64,000 nt of DNA from an uncultured Prevotella sp. GTDB lineage: Bacteria; Bacteroidota; Bacteroidia; Bacteroidales; Bacteroidaceae. The stretch covers positions 24,262 through 88,261 of the forward strand of contig CADCEF010000017.1 of assembly GCA_902800365.1 (NCBI GenBank), written 5' to 3'. Position 1 is the first letter of the stretch, and each line of letters starts with the position of its first letter. The notes beneath the pieces are model-generated. The model did no database searches, was not told the DNA's origin, and was given only the letters and a program-made list of their open reading frames with translations. This document shows positions 15,443 to 23,785 of this stretch, piece by piece. Made by a program: the position numbers and the translations under genes.

Positions 15443-16063
15443 TTATTTCTTCTCAGCCTTAGCCTCATCCTTAGCCTCGGCAGCTGGCTTAGCTGATGGC
15501 TTGTAACGCTTGTTCAGACCGTTGATAACGTCCTGAGTAACGTCGAGCTTCTTGTCGGCAATCAGGATATTGTCGCCAGACTTAGCAAGAATCAGGTCGA
15601 ACTTCTTATCCTTGTTGTAAACCTTCAGGAAGTTCTGCAGTGAATCGCGCAGTGCCTCGTTGAACTTAGCTGTCTCGCTGGCCAGCTCGTTCTCAAGACG
15701 TGCCTGAAGCTCCTGCAGATCGCGCTGCTGGCGCTCGATGGCAGCCTGCTGAGAGGCAGCCTGCTCGCGGCTCTGGAAACCGTTATTATTCAACTTCTGC
15801 TGGAAGTTGGCAGCGGCAGCCTGCAGTGCGTTACCCTTCTGGTTGAGGGTGTTGCGGGCGTTGTTGCTCTTCTTCTGAAGTGTTACGCTGTAATCCTTTG
15901 CAAAGGTGTACTGAGTCATCAGTGAATCAACCTCAACATAAGCGATTTTAAGGCCGTCGCCGCTTGCTGCAGCAGCTGGCTGATCGTCCATCTTAGGACT
16001 CTGGTTGTTGCACGATACCATCATAGCTGCGATGGCCAGTGCAGAGAAAATGTACTTTTTCAT
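15443..16063 (-). CDS. OmpH/Skp-family periplasmic chaperone-like lipoprotein
   Basis: 206 residues with a lipoprotein signal (MKKYIFSALAIAAMMVSCN; lipobox MVSC). The mature protein opens with the family's strand KIAYVEVDSLMTQY, continues into a long Gln/Ala-rich coiled coil (residues about 60-135), and closes with KKFDLILAKSGDNILIADKKLDVTQDVI, the conserved strand-helix of Skp/OmpH. Skp trimers hold unfolded outer-membrane proteins in the periplasm. The acyl anchor and Ala/Lys-rich tail are common in the Bacteroidetes branch. Preceded in the same direction by a small membrane protein gene. Confidence 0.85.
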   Translation of the reverse strand: MKKYIFSALAIAAMMVSCNNQSPKMDDQPAAAASGDGLKIAYVEVDSLMTQYTFAKDYSVTLQKKSNNARNTLNQKGNALQAAAANFQQKLNNNGFQSREQAASQQAAIERQQRDLQELQARLENELASETAKFNEALRDSLQNFLKVYNKDKKFDLILAKSGDNILIADKKLDVTQDVINGLNKRYKPSAKPAAEAKDEAKAEKK

Positions 16064-16120
16064 TTTTAATTATTGTAATATTTCAAATTTAATTTTTACA
16101 TTTTATCATTTTTACATTCT

Positions 16121-16327
16121 TCACTTCTCCGAAACTGCAAAAGGACTCTTGGTGCGAAGTTCGCGATCCTGATCCATCACACAGTGTATACCTCTATCTT
16201 TCATCGCCTGCGAATCGTGAATATGCTGCGATGAGAACTCGCCGTTGCGCTTAAAAAGCACCTTTACGAGCAAAAATGCCATGCATATAGCAATTATTAA
16301 CGTGGTTATGAGTAGAGTCTCAATCAT
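16121..16327 (-). CDS. conserved small membrane protein
   Basis: 68 residues: one N-terminal transmembrane helix (ETLLITTLIIAICMAFLLVKVLF) followed by a basic stretch and a conserved-looking tail with HIHDSQAMKDRGIHCVMDQDREL. Similar short proteins with a Cys in the GI-x-C segment are common in Bacteroidales, as I recall; function unknown. It is the first gene after a promoter that overlaps the pepD promoter head-on. Confidence 0.72.
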   Translation of the reverse strand: MIETLLITTLIIAICMAFLLVKVLFKRNGEFSSQHIHDSQAMKDRGIHCVMDQDRELRTKSPFAVSEK

Positions 16328-16333
16328 TTTTTA

Positions 16334-16355
16334 TATCTTTGCGGCTGCAAAGTTA
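16334..16355. promoter_or_regulatory. overlapping divergent promoters for pepD and the small membrane protein operon
   Basis: TATCTTTG at 16334-16341 points right toward pepD; TAACTTTG on the minus strand (16355-16348) points left. The two -7 boxes are six bases apart and form an inverted repeat (CTTTGC-GGCT-GCAAAG), so each start point should fall inside the opposite -7 box. The minus promoter has TTTG at 18 bp; the plus promoter lacks a clear -33. Confidence 0.65.
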
Positions 16356-16394
16356 AGCATTTTATATCGAAATCAAACAAAAAAAGCATTAATA

Positions 16395-17855
16395 ATGAAT
16401 AAAAACGATTTAAAACCTGCAGTTGTGTTCGCAGAATTTGCGAAGATTAACGAAATTCCGCGTCCTTCGAAGCGCGAAGAGAAGATGATTGAGTACCTGA
16501 AGAATTGGGGCGAGAGTCACAATCTGGACACAAAAGTTGACGAAACAGGAAATGTAATTATACGCAAACCTGCCACTAAGGGTATGGAGAACCGCAAGAC
16601 GGTTATCCTGCAGAGTCACATGGATATGGTATGTGATAAGTTGGTGGATGTGGAGTTCGACTTCGACAAGGATGCAATCAAGACCTACGTTGACGGCGAG
16701 TGGCTTACTGCCGAGGGAACAACTCTGGGTGCCGACGATGGTATCGGATGTGCTATCGAGCTGGCTATCCTGGCAAGCGACGACATCGAGCACGGACCTA
16801 TCGAGTGCGTATTCACACGCGACGAGGAGACCGGACTGAGCGGTGCTGAGGGTATGAAGGCAGGATTCATGACTGGCGACTACCTGATTAACCTCGACTC
16901 GGAGGATGAGGGCGAGATATTTGTATCGTGCGCAGGCGGACGTAACACTACTGCCAAGTTCACATTCCAGCGTCAGGAAGCTGCTGCCGGTAGCTTCTTT
17001 ATGAGCGCACAGCTGAAAGGCTTGGTTGGTGGACACTCTGGTGACGACATCAACAAGAAGCGTGCTAACGCTATCAAGATTCTGGGTAGATTCCTATATC
17101 AGGAAATGAACCGCTATGAGGGTATACAACTGGCTGAGTTCCACAGCGGAAAACTGCATAATGCAATCCCACGCGACGGACAGTTTGTGATTGCTGTACC
17201 AAATGCCATCAAAGAGAATGTAAAGGCCGATTGGAACGTATTTGCTGCAGAAGTAGAGGACGAGTTCCATGTAACCGACACTCAGATGGTATGGACTATG
17301 GAGAGCGCAGATGCACAGAAGGTGATTGATCCAGAGGTTGCCAAAAAGTTTATATGGGCTATCCAGGCTGTAGATAACGGCATATATGCCATTTGTCAGG
17401 ACGAAGCCTTAGGCGGAATGGTTGAGACATCGAGCAACATCGCAAGCATTCACAGCAGCGAGAACGCTATCGAGATTCTGAGCAGTCAGCGTTCGAACGT
17501 CATGTCGAACCTCGACAATATGTGCGCCACAATCCGTGCCACATTCGAGCTGGCTGGTGCTCAGGCTGTATCAGGCGACGGTTATCCCGCATGGAAGATG
17601 AAGGCTAACAGCGAGCTGCAGAAGATTGTTCGCGAGAGCTACGTTAAGCTGTTTGGCAAGGAGCCAGTGGTTCGTGGTATCCACGCTGGTCTGGAGTGCG
17701 GACTCTTCTCAGAGCGCTACCCACAGCTTGACATGGTGAGCTTCGGCCCTACACTGCGATATGTACATACTCCTGACGAGCGCCTGCTGATTCCTACTGT
17801 ACAGATGGTATGGGATCATCTGCTTGATGTTCTTAAAAACATTCCACAGAAATGA
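16395..17855 (+). CDS. pepD: aminoacyl-histidine dipeptidase (PepD, M20 family)
   Basis: 486 residues, matching the usual PepD length. Metal ligands are visible in QSHMDMVCDK, TLGADDGIG, RDEETGLSG, NLDSEDEGE and the C-terminal VRGIHAGLECGLF...HTPDERL. It hydrolyses Xaa-His and other dipeptides in the cytoplasm using two zinc ions. I chose the ATG at 16395 (MNKNDLKPAVV); the open frame extends upstream to 16245 but that would start before the promoter. The stop overlaps the next gene by ATGA. Confidence 0.95.
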   Translation: MNKNDLKPAVVFAEFAKINEIPRPSKREEKMIEYLKNWGESHNLDTKVDETGNVIIRKPATKGMENRKTVILQSHMDMVCDKLVDVEFDFDKDAIKTYVDGEWLTAEGTTLGADDGIGCAIELAILASDDIEHGPIECVFTRDEETGLSGAEGMKAGFMTGDYLINLDSEDEGEIFVSCAGGRNTTAKFTFQRQEAAAGSFFMSAQLKGLVGGHSGDDINKKRANAIKILGRFLYQEMNRYEGIQLAEFHSGKLHNAIPRDGQFVIAVPNAIKENVKADWNVFAAEVEDEFHVTDTQMVWTMESADAQKVIDPEVAKKFIWAIQAVDNGIYAICQDEALGGMVETSSNIASIHSSENAIEILSSQRSNVMSNLDNMCATIRATFELAGAQAVSGDGYPAWKMKANSELQKIVRESYVKLFGKEPVVRGIHAGLECGLFSERYPQLDMVSFGPTLRYVHTPDERLLIPTVQMVWDHLLDVLKNIPQK

Positions 17856-18220
17856 CACATACGCGCGCGTACATAATAAATATAGCGTTATGCCTGGGTG
17901 TGCTGTTTGTTGCTTCGTGCGGCAAGCAGCACACTGCCGAGCAGACAGTGAAGAACTTCGTGGCTGAAAACATGAAAGAAGGCGTAGAGACCAAACGTCT
18001 GGATTTTGGTGACTTGGGCACTACACGCCACATCAATGATTCACTCGTTGCAAAAATGCGAAAAAACGGTGCTGAGCTGTTTAAAAACGACATTGCATAC
18101 GGCAAGGTGCCTACTGGCGAGGTTTACTATCTGAGAATGAAATACTTACACGAAGGAGACACGCTGCAAAACACCTTCTATCTCGACTCAGAGCTTAAGG
18201 AGGTTATTGCATTCAAATAA
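17852..18220 (+). CDS. small lipoprotein of unknown function
   Basis: 122 residues. The N-terminus (IINIALCLGVLFVASCGKQ) has a lipobox VASC, so the mature protein is acylated at Cys. The rest contains a short NTF2-like helix (AEQTVKNFVAENMKEGVE) and beta strands ending LDSELKEVIAFK. No known domain. The ATGA overlap with pepD implies translational coupling. Confidence 0.72.
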   Translation: MTHTRAYIINIALCLGVLFVASCGKQHTAEQTVKNFVAENMKEGVETKRLDFGDLGTTRHINDSLVAKMRKNGAELFKNDIAYGKVPTGEVYYLRMKYLHEGDTLQNTFYLDSELKEVIAFK

Positions 18221-18247
18221 CTTTTTCAAAAAAAAGTAGCATAAAAA

Positions 18248-18279
18248 TTTGGAGGATTCAAAAATAAGTAGTACCTTTG
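18248..18279 (+). promoter_or_regulatory. promoter of the tRNA operon
   Basis: TTTG at 18248-18251 and TACCTTTG at 18272-18279 are separated by 20 bp, a perfect match to the Bacteroidetes consensus. The transcript begins near 18286, about 44 nt before tRNA-Ser. Confidence 0.85.
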
Positions 18280-18329
18280 CACCCGCAATCGAGGAGATGC
18301 CCCAAGGTTTACAGCTCTAGGGTCCTTTT

Positions 18330-18416
18330 GGAAGGATGGGTGAGTGGCTGAAACCAGCAGTTTGCTAAACTGCCGTACGGGTTCCCGTACCGGGGGTTCG
18401 AATCCCCCTCCTTCCG
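18330..18416 (+). tRNA. tRNA-Ser (anticodon GCU)
   Basis: 87 nt with a long variable arm, as expected for serine. Acceptor arms GGAAGGA and TCCTTCC pair fully; the anticodon stem GCAGT/ACTGC encloses TTGCTAA; the T arm is GGGGG-TTCGAAT-CCCCC. The 3' CCA is not encoded (the sequence reads G-CAC). Confidence 0.95.
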
Positions 18417-18442
18417 CACCGAGAGGTGTTTTTTGAAATGTT

Positions 18443-18514
18443 GGTCGATTCATCTAATGGTTAGGATACAAGATTCTCAATCTTGGCATAGGGGTTCGAT
18501 TCCCCTATCGACTA
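18443..18514 (+). tRNA. tRNA-Glu (anticodon CUC), first copy
   Basis: 72 nt. Acceptor GGTCGAT pairs with ATCGACT (one G-T pair); the anticodon stem CAAGA/TCTTG encloses TTCTCAA; the T arm is AGGGG-TTCGATT-CCCCT. CCA is not encoded. The second copy at 18606 is identical. Confidence 0.94.
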
Positions 18515-18605
18515 CAACATCTTTGACATTCTGGTCGATTGAGTCTTCGACTCTTTCTCCCTCGCGACTCGACAATTCAAGCAAGTTTGATTGTTCTCGC
18601 TACTC
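18515..18605 (+). other. spacer between tRNA-Glu copies with a tRNA-like start and hairpin
   Basis: The spacer contains TGGTCGATT at 18531-18539, repeating the 5' end of tRNA-Glu, followed by a GAGTC-TTC-GACTC hairpin. It could be a decayed partial tRNA copy or a processing signal; too little is left to decide. Confidence 0.35.
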
Positions 18606-18677
18606 GGTCGATTCATCTAATGGTTAGGATACAAGATTCTCAATCTTGGCATAGGGGTTCGATTCCCCTATCGACTA
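18606..18677 (+). tRNA. tRNA-Glu (anticodon CUC), second copy
   Basis: Identical to the copy at 18443-18514 over all 72 nt, including the G-T pair in the acceptor stem. It is the last gene of the tRNA operon and a strong terminator follows. Confidence 0.94.
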
Positions 18678-18684
18678 CAAAATA

Positions 18685-18716
18685 AAAAGTTTCCGGTTAT
18701 TCGGAAACTTTTTTTT
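18685..18716 (+). terminator. terminator of the tRNA operon
   Basis: AAAAGTTTCCG pairs with CGGAAACTTTT around a short loop and runs into eight T residues. The A-rich left side could also serve the opposite strand, where the gene at 18754 ends. Confidence 0.88.
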
Positions 18717-18753
18717 GTATAACTATGGTATGTCATTTCTGTGCAGCCGTTCA

Positions 18754-19284
18754 TCAATTTATTCTAGTCATGTGATAGCCCATTCTATTCAACTGCATAG
18801 CGGCTCCAAACAGGTAGAGTTGATGCAGGCACGAAACGTAGGCATCGAAAGCCTCCTTGGTTCCAGGCTCTATACGCTGGTGCATCAGAGCATTATATAC
18901 CCGTGAGGCACACTCGCCAGTCAACTTCTCCAAAGCGGTGTAGTCAGCACCTTGCAGCAAAAGTACATCTTCACGGATATATTCGTCCATTGAATCGTAG
19001 CCCCTCTTGTCTCGCATGTAGGCATAGAGGTCGTCGATCTTGGAATAGATATCCCATTCCGTGTCCCACATCTTAGCTACAGCCATGCCAATATACATCA
19101 TCCATCCCAGAGAGGCCGAAGGGAAGTTCTGAAACTCGCGGATGCCATCAGGGATGTAAGCTTTTGCTATCTCCTCCCATTTGTCTTCAACATCGGGACA
19201 CTCAGGCAGACGTTCATCAACCTCGCTCATTGACTGCAGGAACTGGTGTAAATCCTTATGCAATATCTCTTCAAAATTCTCCAT
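18754..19284 (-). CDS. conserved helical protein of unknown function
   Basis: 176 residues, acidic and helical, with no signal peptide. Conserved-looking features are a Trp-rich stretch (WMMYIGMAVAKMWDTEWDIY) and RDKRGYDSMDEYI. I do not recognise the family. It follows queA by 42 bp in the same direction and is probably the last gene of the long moxR-bat-PAP2-queA unit. Confidence 0.68.
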   Translation of the reverse strand: MENFEEILHKDLHQFLQSMSEVDERLPECPDVEDKWEEIAKAYIPDGIREFQNFPSASLGWMMYIGMAVAKMWDTEWDIYSKIDDLYAYMRDKRGYDSMDEYIREDVLLLQGADYTALEKLTGECASRVYNALMHQRIEPGTKEAFDAYVSCLHQLYLFGAAMQLNRMGYHMTRIN

Positions 19285-19326
19285 AATAGTATTTTCACGA
19301 ATAAACTCCTATGGTACAAGTCAATC

Positions 19327-20544
19327 CTAAGGAATCAATAATGAGGAATCGCCATAGCTCAGGAAACGGAAATCGTTTGCCAGAGCATAATCATATATCT
19401 TATGCCAGTCGCCTTTAACGAAAGCACTTACCAATAGCAGCAGTGTAGACTGAGGCTGATGGAAGTTTGTTACCAACATCTTTACGATGTGATACTCGTA
19501 GCCTGGAGCTATGATAATCTGTGTGCTACTGTGCAGAACCTCCAAACCGTGGGCATCCATCCAGGCACCTAAAGCTGTTAGCGATTCTACTGTGCTAACG
19601 CTTGTTTCTGTATCGTAAGGTTCCCACTGGTTTACATGCAATTCATCCTCAGAGGCATCAGGATTCTTAATCACTTTCAGCCCCATATAATACAGACTCT
19701 CAAGCGTTCGAACACTAGTGGTACCAACGGCTATAGCGCAGCCATCGTGAGCAATAAGCTTGCGGATGGTATCACGACGAACAGAAACATACTCAGTATG
19801 CATCTCGTGCCCCTCTATCTCTTCGCTCTTTACGGGTTTGAAAGTTCCAGCACCTACGTGAAGTGTAAGTTCCTCACGCTCGACGCCATGAGCATCAACA
19901 GCAGCCAGGACTTCTGGTGTGAAATGCAGACCAGCTGTAGGCGCTGCAACACTACCTTTTATCTTGCTGTACACAGTCTGATAAGTAGTTTTGTCACTCT
20001 CCTGTGTCTCACGATTAAGATATGGTGGAATAGGCAGTTCACCCATTGCATCAATAATTTCAGCAAAAGAGAATCCCCCAGTCCAGGTAAAATCTATGCG
20101 ATGACTAGTGCCGTGAATCGGTCCACGGGTGGCTGTTACCTTAACATCAGAATCCTTAATCTTTATCTCTCTTGTAAGGGTTCCCTCTTTCCACTTCTTG
20201 AGGTTACCCACAAGGCAATACCAAGAGCATTTCTCGGATGTTTGGAACATCAATTCATAATCCGAAGGACAAGCCGGCTCAAGCAGAAACACTTCAATAA
20301 GGGCACCTGTATCCTTGCGGAAATGCATGCGTGCCTGGATTACTTTGGTATTATTAAACACCATGAGTGCCCCCTTGGGCAGATATTCGGGTAGATTATA
20401 GAATACATCGTGACTAACCTCACCCTTGCGATAAACAAGAAGTTTAGAATGATCGCGCTGGGCTATAGGGAATTTTGCGATACGCTCATCGGGCAGCGGA
20501 TAGTTATAATCGCTGATACGAATGTGTCGTGGATTAGATATCAT
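19327..20544 (-). CDS. queA: S-adenosylmethionine:tRNA ribosyltransferase-isomerase QueA
   Basis: 405 residues. Makes epoxyqueuosine in tRNA by moving the ribosyl part of SAM onto preQ1. Family segments include YPLPDERIAKFPIAQRDHSKLL (in parts), AAPTAGLHFT, HVGAGTFKPV, and the closing NFHQPQSTLLLLVSAF. I chose the ATG at 20544 (MISNPRHIRI): the frame opens slightly earlier only with TTG, and the ATG overlaps the PAP2 stop codon as ATGA, a coupling signal. Confidence 0.95.
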   Translation of the reverse strand: MISNPRHIRISDYNYPLPDERIAKFPIAQRDHSKLLVYRKGEVSHDVFYNLPEYLPKGALMVFNNTKVIQARMHFRKDTGALIEVFLLEPACPSDYELMFQTSEKCSWYCLVGNLKKWKEGTLTREIKIKDSDVKVTATRGPIHGTSHRIDFTWTGGFSFAEIIDAMGELPIPPYLNRETQESDKTTYQTVYSKIKGSVAAPTAGLHFTPEVLAAVDAHGVEREELTLHVGAGTFKPVKSEEIEGHEMHTEYVSVRRDTIRKLIAHDGCAIAVGTTSVRTLESLYYMGLKVIKNPDASEDELHVNQWEPYDTETSVSTVESLTALGAWMDAHGLEVLHSSTQIIIAPGYEYHIVKMLVTNFHQPQSTLLLLVSAFVKGDWHKIYDYALANDFRFLSYGDSSLLIP

Positions 20545-21233
20545 ATTATACAAGCTTTAATATATATAAATACTAATGTGAAAACAAAAATTGCTACAGG
20601 CCAGTTACAATCCCAACGGCGGTAGCATGTACTGGTATACTGCACAGGGTTCAGGTTACGAGGCATATACATGCCACGGGTTAATCGACTGTAAAGGAAA
20701 TAGACGCCAGTGCCTACGGTTACACCCCAGATGAGACCAACAAGGATGTCGCCAGGGAAATGGACACCAAGATAAAGACGGGTCCAGCAGTTTACAAGCG
20801 ACCATATTACAAGCATGATTGAGAACCTGCGACTGCGAACAATCCAGCAAAAATAAGTAGCTATGCTCATGGTGTTACAGGCATGAGCTGAGAAGAATCC
20901 GTAGTTGCCACCACGATAGCCATCGACAACGTCGACAAGTGTACCAATCTGAGGATCATGAGTTGGACGCCAACGAGCCACAAGGGGTTTTACGATACCA
21001 TCATCTATAGCACCTGAAAGCAGATAGCAAAGTGCTACTCCACCTAACAGGAATAGCAATCTACGGAAGTTATCGTTGTTCTTTAGGACCAAATAGAACA
21101 TCGACAAATATAGAGGAATCCATGTAGCACCATGTGTAAGTGTACGCACAACTCGGTCGAGATACAGCGAATCGCTGCCGTTTACAGCTAAAAGAAGCTG
21201 ACGATCGAAATCCTGTAAAACCTCTAATATCAT
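20541..21233 (-). CDS. PAP2-family membrane phosphatase
   Basis: 230 residues with about five hydrophobic helices. The three PAP2 motifs are readable: KPLVARWRP (motif 1), FFSAHACNT (motif 2, with Ala-Cys where PSGH is usual, though SAH keeps the His) and TRLYLGVHFPGD (motif 3). Such enzymes remove phosphate from lipid A, undecaprenyl pyrophosphate or phosphatidate in the inner membrane; the substrate here is unknown. It overlaps both neighbours (batDE upstream, queA downstream) by ATGA. Confidence 0.88.
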   Translation of the reverse strand: MILEVLQDFDRQLLLAVNGSDSLYLDRVVRTLTHGATWIPLYLSMFYLVLKNNDNFRRLLFLLGGVALCYLLSGAIDDGIVKPLVARWRPTHDPQIGTLVDVVDGYRGGNYGFFSAHACNTMSIATYFCWIVRSRRFSIMLVIWSLVNCWTRLYLGVHFPGDILVGLIWGVTVGTGVYFLYSRLTRGMYMPRNLNPVQYTSTCYRRWDCNWPVAIFVFTLVFIYIKACII

Positions 21234-23785
21234 ATCAACTCTATCTTCTTACTCTCAATCCAGCCTTTCTTACCATCTGCAAGACGAATCTCACGCCAGT
21301 TCTTCATCGAACCATCGGTGATGACAACCTTTGTACCCTCGTGGAGGATAAACAAGTCGGTACCATTCTGGGCTGGTGTGCTCTTAACTGTTACCGATGG
21401 GGCAACCACAATGGCTCCCTGACGATAAAGCAATTGATGACGCTGCTGCCAAGCAAAGAAATTACTAAGAACAAAGACCACCAATAATGCACCTCCACCA
21501 AAGAAGCCCACCTTCTGCAACCACACGCGAGCTGAGAAAAGGTAGACAAGGAACAGCACAATGACCAGCGCCAAAGAAACAAGAGCCAAACGCCCCCAAC
21601 CGTCAACGCTCATCATATTGACCAGAGAGCGATACCAAGTAACAAAGAACATCTCTGATTCTGGAACAATCTTATCAATAGTCTTGCTACGGGCAATCTG
21701 CAAGTTGAAGCGAATGTCGCCATCGCCTGGCGAAAGCAGCAGCGCACGCTCATAGTTTAGAACGGCACGTGTGATATTCTCTGTGCGATAATAGGCATTA
21801 CCAAGATTATAATAGAGTTCGGCCGATTCACCCTGTTTGAGCAACGACTCATAAATCTTAATGGCCTCCTGATAATTGCTATTTACATAAGCGCTATCGC
21901 CCTCTGCCTTGGTAGCAGCCTGACCAGTCATTGGTACCAACAGCAGTAACAATACCAAAGTAGCGGCTACCTTTTTCCCCTTCTTCATCACCTCTTCAAT
22001 CTTCTCGATGGCAAGCATTGCCTTATCGTAAACCTTACTCATATTTCCCTTTGGATCGCCAGGGGCATAACGTTCGAATTCGCACTCATCGAGGGCTCCG
22101 ATGAACTTATCGATGATAGACTGGTGAACACCACGCTCAGCAAGTTTAGAACTTATATTATCGTGCGATAGTTGGGCAACAGGAATATTCAACTTATCAC
22201 CCACATATCCCCACAGGGCACGCAGCACTTCATCATAGAATTCGCCTGGTTTGTTTTCTGTCATCAGGCGTGCAGCCTGCTTCAATCGCTTGGTTGCCAC
22301 CTTATTGGCCTTCTTACCACGCATAGCTGCAACGTTGGCATTATCGATGGCACGCTGACGGAATATAACAAACAGAGTGATAAACACCAAGACTAAGACG
22401 GCGATTGAAATCCAATAGGTTATAGAGCCAAAGAAGAAATCACCCGTCAGATGCTGGTTAGCATCGCCAGTCTTGATATATCGGATATCCTTATTAAGTT
22501 CCTGCAAATCTTCCTGACCTGAGAAATCGCTTACTGATGAAGCACCCGATCCCTTGGCTACATCGAGCTGGAAGGCTTCTGTCTTAACAGTTTCATAGCG
22601 CTTGGTACTGGTGTCAAAATATGTAAACTCTACAGGAGGTATTTCGTATTTGCCTTGATGACGAGGAACAATCAGTACATCGTAAATCTTTGAACCCTCG
22701 ATACCTGCAGTAGTAAGCTTTGTCTGCTCTGTAACCTTTGGCTCGTACTTATCAAAATCCTTTGGCAGGTTGATAATAGGCTGCTTGATAAGCTTAAGGT
22801 TACCTGTACCACTTACAATGATACGCAGAGTGATTGGGTCATTAGCCTTAGTCTCGGCCTTGTCGAGCTGGGCTGAGATATTGAACTTACCTACTCCACC
22901 AGAGAATGCGGCAGGACGCTGTGGCAGAGGATCAACATGAATCTCGATGCCAGGAGCCTCTATCTTTTTCTTAACCTCTACGTAGCCTGAGCCACCATTA
23001 AAGAAAGCCTCGAATGGGTCGACATTGCGATTCTGCTGAATGACAACTCCCTCGAAGGTGATGGCAGGAATCTGCAGTTTACCAGTAGTTTGAGGAAACA
23101 TTACATACTGGCTCCAAGTACAGGTTCGATATGGGCGACCATTAACTGTTTCGAGCGAGAACGACTTCTGCTGTGGCAGGTCTACCTCCTGAGTATAAAA
23201 ACTCTTAAGGTCAGGCATATCGCCACGAAGCTGCGACAGCTGTACAAGCGTATAAACCTTATATGTAAGGAGAATTGGCTCCTGTTCGAAAACGCGCTTT
23301 TTGTTGGCACTAACCTTGATAAACAAATCGCTGCCAGAAATACGGCTTCCCATCTCGCGAACCTCCTCGCCCTCATCGTCGTTATACGGACGAGAGTTAG
23401 AGCCAGTAGATCCAATAACCTTGATAGTCAGCGCGTTAGACGCAATTTTCTTGCCATCAACCACAACATGAGCAGCAGGAATGGTATATGAACCACCCTT
23501 AGTGGCTGCTACTATATAAGTATAGGTAATAGACGACGACTGACTAGTGTGTCCGTTAATCATTTGATAGCTTGACTGCATAGAACGATTTGGACCTATA
23601 AGCACCTCAAGCTCAGAAGGGATATTGCCAGCTCGGAAGTCAGATACGTTCTGAGTGTTCACGGTATACGATAATCGGAACTGCTCACCCACCGACACGC
23701 GCGATGGAGCAGATGCGGTAAGAGTTTGCGCCACAGCAAAAGCCGTGGTCATAACCATCATTAATAATATCGCTATTCGTTTCAT
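21230..23785 (-). CDS. batD: BatD-BatE fusion: aerotolerance protein
   Basis: 851 residues. Residues 1-600 are BatD: signal peptide (MKRIAILLMMVMTTAFAVAQ), repeated Ig-like beta domains and a membrane helix (YWISIAVLVLVFITLFVIF). From Met600 a second protein begins in frame with its own signal-like helix (MKKGKKVAATLVLLLLLVP), TPRs (YQEAIKIYESLLKQG; AELYYNLGNAYYRTENITRAVLNYERALLLSPGD), two more helices and a C-terminal SH3-like segment: this is BatE. In Bacteroides fragilis BatD and BatE are separate genes. A GAGGTG lies just before the codon for Met600, so a separate BatE could also be made by internal initiation. I chose the ATG at 23785, which overlaps the batBC stop by one base. Confidence 0.87.
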   Translation of the reverse strand: MKRIAILLMMVMTTAFAVAQTLTASAPSRVSVGEQFRLSYTVNTQNVSDFRAGNIPSELEVLIGPNRSMQSSYQMINGHTSQSSSITYTYIVAATKGGSYTIPAAHVVVDGKKIASNALTIKVIGSTGSNSRPYNDDEGEEVREMGSRISGSDLFIKVSANKKRVFEQEPILLTYKVYTLVQLSQLRGDMPDLKSFYTQEVDLPQQKSFSLETVNGRPYRTCTWSQYVMFPQTTGKLQIPAITFEGVVIQQNRNVDPFEAFFNGGSGYVEVKKKIEAPGIEIHVDPLPQRPAAFSGGVGKFNISAQLDKAETKANDPITLRIIVSGTGNLKLIKQPIINLPKDFDKYEPKVTEQTKLTTAGIEGSKIYDVLIVPRHQGKYEIPPVEFTYFDTSTKRYETVKTEAFQLDVAKGSGASSVSDFSGQEDLQELNKDIRYIKTGDANQHLTGDFFFGSITYWISIAVLVLVFITLFVIFRQRAIDNANVAAMRGKKANKVATKRLKQAARLMTENKPGEFYDEVLRALWGYVGDKLNIPVAQLSHDNISSKLAERGVHQSIIDKFIGALDECEFERYAPGDPKGNMSKVYDKAMLAIEKIEEVMKKGKKVAATLVLLLLLVPMTGQAATKAEGDSAYVNSNYQEAIKIYESLLKQGESAELYYNLGNAYYRTENITRAVLNYERALLLSPGDGDIRFNLQIARSKTIDKIVPESEMFFVTWYRSLVNMMSVDGWGRLALVSLALVIVLFLVYLFSARVWLQKVGFFGGGALLVVFVLSNFFAWQQRHQLLYRQGAIVVAPSVTVKSTPAQNGTDLFILHEGTKVVITDGSMKNWREIRLADGKKGWIESKKIELI

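Noticed and set aside
18226-18453. Minus-strand open frame over the tRNA region
   Set aside because: It covers the tRNA-Ser gene and its promoter, with no start signal or known domain.
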